From NCBI GenBank assembly GCA_021229015.1, contig CM037785.1, positions 3,626,350 to 3,690,349 of the forward strand: 64,000 nt of DNA, written 5' to 3'. The notes under the pieces are model-generated. The model was given only the letters and a program-made list of their open reading frames with translations, was not told where the DNA came from and searched no databases. The stretch is from Solen grandis. Taxonomy: Eukaryota > Mollusca > Bivalvia > Adapedonta > Solenidae. The stretch's first letter is position 1, and each line of letters starts with the position of its first letter. This document shows, piece by piece, positions 58,801-64,000 of the stretch. Position numbers and translations under genes: made by a program.

Positions 58801-59543
58801 ACAAATTGTTGACGACGCACGACGACGGACGCCGGACGAAGGGCGATCACAAAAGCTGACCTTGAGGACTTTGTGCTCAGGTGAGCTAAAAACTTGAAAA
58901 ATCTTCTTCTCAGAAACCACAAGACCTGGAGTTTAGATATTTGGTATGTAGCATGATCTTATGACTCTCTACCAAGATTGTTCAAATCATGACCCTGAGG
59001 TCAAAATTGGCCCCGCCCCAGGGGTCACATAGGCTAATATAGGAAAAACTTGAAAAATCTTCTTCTCAGAAACCACAAGGCCTGGGCTTTAGATATTTAG
59101 TGTGAAGCATTGTCTAGTAGATCACAACCAAGTTTGTTCAAATCATGGCCCTGGGGTCAAATTTGGCCCTGCCAAGGGGTCACCTGATTTAACAAAGGCT
59201 AATATAGGAAAAAAAATTGAAAAATCTTCTTCTCAGAAACCACAAGGCATAGATTTAAGATATTTGGTATGTAGCATGATCTTATGACTCTTTACCAAGA
59301 TTGTTCAAATCATGACCCTGGGGTCAAAATAGGCCCAGCCCTAGGGTTCACTTGATTAAACATAGGCTAATATAGTAAAAACTTGAAAAATCTTCTCAGA
59401 AACCACAAGGCCTGGGGTTTAGATATTTGGTGTGCAGCATTGCCTAGTAGATCACTACCAAGTTTGTTCAAATCATGGCCCTGGGGTCAAAATTGCCCCA
59501 GCACCAGGGGTCACTTGATTAAACATAAGCTTATATAGAAAAA
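55867..59543 (-). mobile_element. modular element, inverted, ~165-bp tandem core
   Basis: Begins with the degraded hairpin AGCTCACCTGAGCAC...GGTGAGCT and a GTCCGTCCGTCGTC tract, both inverse to the right end at 5950-6030. About nine inverted units follow (marker AAACCACAAGGCCTGG near 56140, 56304, 56640, 56972, 57299, 57468), a 57610-58887 insertion, then four more units to 59543. No ORF. Confidence 0.65.
57610..58887 (+). mobile_element. modular element with ~320-bp core inserted into the array
   Basis: 1,278 bp from CAAGAGGGCCATAATGGC to GCTCAGGTGAGCT, inserted between ATATAGG and CTTGAAAAATC of a ~165-bp unit, with A4/A5 runs on either side as the only possible target duplication. GCCATGG markers near 57754, 58068, 58388 and 58672 show four units, the last interval shortened. 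Confidence 0.75.
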
Positions 59544-62395
59544 CAAGAGGGCCATAATGGCCCTGGATCGCTCACCTGATATCATTAGGCTATGTAAAAT
59601 TAAGTGACCCCTAGGGCAGAGCCAATTTTGACCTCAGGGTCATGATTTGAACAAACTTTGTAGAGGTCTATTAGCCCATGTTACATACCAAATATCTAAA
59701 CACCAGACCTTGTGGTTTTTGAGAAGAAATTTTTCTAGTTTTTTTCAAAATAAGTCTATGTAAAATCAAGTGATCCCTGGGGCGGGGCCAATTTTCACCA
59801 AATATCTAAATGCTAGGCAATGTGTTTTCTAGTTTTCTAAAAAGAAGAAAGTTATTTCTATATTAGCCCATGTAAAATCAGGTGACCCCAATGGCGAGGC
59901 CAAATTTGACCCCAAGGCCATGTTTTTAATAAACTAAGTATACATCCACTAGACAATGCATGATTCATGATTTGAACAAACTTGGTAGAGGTCTATTAGC
60001 CCATGTTACATACCAAATATCTAAACTCCAGGCTTTCTGATTTCTGAGAAGAAGATTTTTCAAGTTTCTCCTATATTAGTCTATGTTAAATCAAGTGACC
60101 CCTGGGGTGGGGCCAATTTTGACCCTAGGGCCATGACTTGAACAAACTAAGAAGAGATCCACTAGACAATGCTACACACCAAATATCTAAACACCAGGCC
60201 TTGTGGTTTCTGAGAAGATTTTACAAGTTTTTTCCTATATTAGCCTATATAAAACCAAGGACCCCTTTAGTGGGGCCAAATTTGTCCCAATGTTCATGAT
60301 TTATAAAAACGTTGTAGAGACCCAGTAGACAATGCTACATACCAAATATCTAAACTCCAGGCCTTATGGTTTGTGAAAAGAAGATTTTTCAAGTTTTTTT
60401 TCTATATTAGCCTATGTAAAACCAGTTGACCCCTATGGAGGGGCCAAATCTGACCCCAGGGCCTTGATTTGAACAAACTTGGTAGTGATCTACTAGACAA
60501 TGCTGCACACCAAATATCTAAAACCCAGGCCTTGTGGTTTCTGAGAAGATTTTTCAAGTTTTTTCTATATTAGCCAATGTATAATCAAGTGATCCCTGGT
60601 GCTGGGCCATTTTTGACTCCAGGGTCATGATTGGAACAAACATGGTATGGATCCACTAGACAATGCTACACACCAAATATCTTAACTCTATGCCTTGTGG
60701 TTTCTAAGAAGAAGATTTTTCAAGTTTTTTCTATATTAGCCTATGTTTAGTCAAATGACCCCTGGGGCTGGGCCAATTTTGACCCCAGGGTCATGATTTG
60801 AACAAAATTGGTAGAGATCCAATAGACAATGCTACACACCAAGTATCTTAGCTCTATGCCTTGTGGTTTCAGAGAAGAAGATTTTTTAAGTTTTTTTCCT
60901 ATATTAGCCCTATGTAAAATCAGGTGACCCCTATGGAGGGGCCAAATTTTATCCCTTGGCCATGATTTGAACAAACTTGGTAGTGATCTACGAGACGATG
61001 CTGCACACCAAATATCTTAACCCCAGGCCTTGTGGTTTTTGAGAATAAGATTTTTCAAGTTTTTCCTATATTAGCCTATGTTAAATCAAGTGACCCCTGG
61101 GGCGGGGCCAATTTTGACCCATGGTCATGATTTGAACAATCTTGGTAGAGAGTCATAAGATCATGCTACATACCAAAAATCAAAAGGCTAGGCCTTGTGG
61201 TTTCTGAGAAGAAGATTTTTCAAGTTTTTCCTATATTAGCCTATGTTAAATCAAGTGACGCCTGGGACGGGGCCAATTTTGACCCCAGGGTGATAATGTG
61301 AACAATCTTGGTAGAAAGTAATAAGATCATGCTACATACCAAATATTTAAACTCCAGGCCTTGTGGTTTCTGAGAAGAAGATTTTTCAAGTTTTTCCTAT
61401 ATTAGCCTATGTTAAATCAAGTGACGCCTATGGAGGGCCCAAATGTTATCCCTGGGTCATGATTTGAACAAACTTGGTAGTGATCTACGAGACGATGCTG
61501 CACACCAAATATCTTAACCCCAGGCCTTGTGGTTTCTGAGAAGATTTTTCAAGTTTTTCCTATATGAGCCTATGTTAAATCAAGTGACCCCTGGGGCGGG
61601 GCCAATTTTGACCCGGGTATGATTTAATTGGTAGAGAGTCATAAGATCATGCTACATACCAAATATCTAAACTCCAGGTCTTGTGGTTTCTGAGGATAAG
61701 ATTTTTCAAGTTTTTTTATATATTTTGCAAGTTTGTTCAAATCATGGCCCTGGGGTCAAATTTGGCCCTGCACCAGGGATCACTTGATTAAACATTGGCT
61801 AATATAGAAAAAACTTGAAAAATCTTCTTCTCAGAAACCACAAGGCCTTGATTTTAGATATTTGGTGTGCAGCATTGTCATGGCCCTGGGGTCAAGTTTG
61901 GCCCCACCAAAGGGGTCACTTGATTTACCATAGACTAATATAGGACAAACTTGAAAAAAATCTCAGAAATCACAAAGCCTGGAGTTTAGATATTTGGTAT
62001 GTAACATGGGCTAATAGACCTCTACATACATAGGCTAATATAGGGAAAAACTTGAAAAATCTTCTCAGAAACCACAAGGCCTGATGTGTAGCATTGTCTA
62101 GTGGATCTCTTCTTAGTTTGTTCATATCATGACCCTGGGGTCAAAATTGGCCCCACCCCAGGGGTCACTTGATTTAACATAGACTAATATAGGAAAAAAA
62201 CTAGAAAAATCTTCTTCTCAAAAACCACAAGGTCTGGAGTTTAGATATTTGGTATGTAACATTGGCTAATAGACCTCTACCAAGATTGTTCAAATCATGA
62301 TCCTGGGGTCAAAATTAGCTCTGCCCAGGGGTCACTTGACTTTACATAGCCTAATGATACCAGGTGAGTGATCCAGGGCCATCATGGCCCTCTTG
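59544..62395. mobile_element. foldback element with 47-bp terminal inverted repeats
   Basis: The left end 59544-59590 (CAAGAGGGCCATAATGGCCC...) and the right end 62349-62395 are inverse complements at 44 of 47 positions. Inside are about thirteen plus-oriented ~165-bp units (59590-61720; marker CCTTGTGGTTT) and then four inverted ones (61730-62350). No transposase. Confidence 0.65.
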
Positions 62396-62787
62396 TGTAA
62401 TTCTATGTAAAATCAAGTGATCCCTAGGGCGGGGTCAATTTTAACCCTAGGGCCATGATTTGAACATAGAAGTCCATAAGACAATGCCACACACTAAATA
62501 TCTAAGCTCTAGGCCCTGCGGTTTCGTAGAAGATTTCTAAAGATATCACTTTAAAAAAAATATTTTTAGCTCCTGTGACCCAGATATGCAACAGACCGGA
62601 ACCATTTGAAAATTTTGGTAGAGCTTCATGCAAGGAACACCACAGGTAATTTTCATGCAATTTGGCCCAGTGGTTTAGGAGGAGATGCCATTTAAAGAAT
62701 ATTGTTGACACCGGACGTATGCACACACTGACAACAGACAAAAGGAGATCACAATAGCTCACCATGAGCACATTGTGCTCAGGTGAG
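62396..62787 (+). mobile_element. short modular element copy with terminal hairpin
   Basis: One ~165-bp unit, the AGCTCCTGTGACC module and a terminal hairpin GAGCACATTGTGCTC extended by CTCACCAT / AGGTGAGCT, ending near 62787. Same order as 5451-6030. Confidence 0.6.
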
Positions 62788-63001
62788 CTAAAAAACTAGA
62801 AAAATCTTCTTCTAAGAAACCAAAATTTTGGTGTGTAGCATTGTCTAGTGGATCTCTGCAAAGTTTGTTCAAATCATGGCCCTTGGGTCAAAATTGGCCC
62901 CCGTCCAAGGGGTCACTTGATTTAACCTAGACTTTTAAAGAAAAAAAATCTAGAAAAATCTTCTTCTCAGAAACCACAAGGCCTGGAGTTTAGATATTTG
63001 G
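62788..63001 (-). repeat. inverted ~165-bp units
   Basis: One and a half inverted units (GGGGTCACTTGATTTAACC, AAACCACAAGGCCTGG). Confidence 0.5.
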
Positions 63002-63425
63002 TGTATTGGATTTAAACTTCACACAAGTCTTCCTAAACATGAAATGGACATGCAGAACCAAGATGAACAACTCTTGCTAGAATTTTACTCAAATTATGGG
63101 CCTTTTTCAACTTAGAAATTTGCGTTCACATTTTTGGTTAAAGTTTTTCTGCAACTAAGTTAAAATCATGCACTTGGTGTATTGGATTTAAACTTCATAC
63201 ATGTCTTCCTTAACATAAAATGGACCTGCAGAACCAAGATGAACAACTCTTGCTAGAATTTTACTTAAATCATGGGCCTTTTTCGACTTAGAAATTTGCG
63301 TTAACATTTTTGGTTATAGTTCTTTGAAACTCAATTAATGTCATTACTCAGTAACCCCTTGGTGTATTGGATTTAAACTTCACACAAGTCATCCCAGACA
63401 TGAACCAAACCTGCAGAACTAAAAT
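63002..63425 (+). repeat. ~180-bp tandem repeat
   Basis: TGTATTGGATTTAAACTTCA recurs at 63002, 63177 and 63362; each unit also has GAACAACTCTTGCTAGAATT. Period 175-184 bp. Confidence 0.65.
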
Positions 63426-63567
63426 TTTAATAAATTTAATTAATTAAATTTAATTAATTAAATTAATAATAATTATTAAATACTTATAGAAAATTAAAAA
63501 ATTGCTTTAACTTTTTTTATTTAATACAATAACTATTATATATTAATTTAAATAATATTTAATTTAA
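63426..63567. other. AT-only low-complexity tract
   Basis: TTAATTAAATTTAATTAATT-type sequence with almost no G or C; nothing else. Confidence 0.5.
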
Positions 63568-64000
63568 CAAGAGCTGTCCGAAAGACAGCATGCTCGACTA
63601 TTTGGGTATTTGATAGTGATGCAATACCATTGTATTATCATGGGTTTAGATATTTGGTATGTAACATGGCCTTGTGGACCTGCACCAAATTTTAAAATCA
63701 TGGCCCTGGGGTCAAAATTGGTCCCATGTCAGGTTAACTTGTTTTTTTTTTTACCACATGTAAACATTTTTGTGTGGAATTAAGATTATATTGCTGTTCT
63801 TCTACAAGGATTTTGTATTCAGTATGACTATGTTGTAAAAGGCAATGAAAGCAATATTTCTCAGGGATTCAGGGCCATCTTGGTCCTCTTGTTTAAAATA
63901 ACTTTGCACAAGTGATCCTTAGGACAAGACGATGTGTCGGAAACAACAAGAATCAAATTTGATGGTAGTTGTAAGTCTTTTGTTCTACATAGTATCTACT
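63568..64000 (+). mobile_element. element terminus and inverted unit remnants
   Basis: AACAAGAGCTGTCCGAAAGA begins an element of the 44751-55607 type; 63640-63890 matches 44340-44598 (ATGTAAACTTTATGTGTGGA-like and GATTCAGGGCCATCTTGG blocks). The last ~110 bp hold nothing recognised. Confidence 0.45.

Noticed and set aside
59590..61720. CRISPR array
   Set aside because: Regular repeats, but units are ~165 bp, diverged along their whole length and lack a repeat/spacer pattern; this is eukaryotic DNA.

Overview
The window looks like nuclear DNA of a bivalve mollusc. This is inferred from families I recognise as typical of bivalve genomes: modular tandem-repeat elements that begin CAAGAGGGCC and end in a CACCTGAG...CTCAGGTG hairpin, tRNA-derived SINE-like copies, and a LINE reverse transcriptase of a common bivalve type. 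It is AT-rich and gene-poor, and almost all of it is repeats. Two runs of exactly 100 N (12976-13075, 37476-37575) are scaffold gaps of unknown size. The contig between them (13.1-37.5 kb) is poor consensus: homopolymers and AT dinucleotides differ erratically between copies.

Layout. 1-9.6 kb: host intergenic or intronic DNA with a few candidate minus-strand exons, a 168-bp tandem repeat, a foldback minisatellite, one inverted copy of the repeat that forms the later array, and a SINE-like copy. 9.6-11.9 kb: a modular element with seven ~320-bp internal repeats. 13.1-34.0 kb: a higher-order array of about 2.7-kb period. 34.0-35.6 kb: a decayed LINE. 35.6-37.5 kb: low-quality sequence with nothing recognisable. 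37.6-44.1 kb: an AT-rich virus-derived capsid module. 44.1-64 kb: nested modular tandem-repeat elements, into one of which a Ty3/gypsy-type LTR retrotransposon (45376-55415, minus strand) has inserted.

The most interesting part is 37576-44098. It holds a double-jelly-roll-like major capsid protein cut by the gap, a divergent membrane protein, a second structural protein with a C-terminal membrane anchor, two tandem fibre-like paralogues that share both ends but differ in the middle, a small beta-rich protein and a membrane/coiled-coil protein. Start codons sit in a TAAAAATG-like box, and two divergent starts are only 16 bp apart, so the genes look transcribed as a virus would. A GC-rich CAGCCGGAC repeat recurs inside and between genes, and the right edge is a perfect 29-bp palindrome. 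No polymerase, integrase, protease or packaging ATPase is visible; the missing side lies in the gap. Three genes are intact as far as visible; four are broken by frameshifts.

The retrotransposon has 1.4-kb LTRs, a 4-bp ATAC target duplication, gag, pol (protease-RT-RNase H-integrase), and a third ORF after pol with C2H2-type zinc fingers, preceded by a plausible splice acceptor. Gag and pol are joined by a canonical TTTAAAC -1 frameshift heptamer. Gag carries one in-frame TAG and one homopolymer shift, and ORF3 one TAG, so this copy is probably defective although pol is open throughout.
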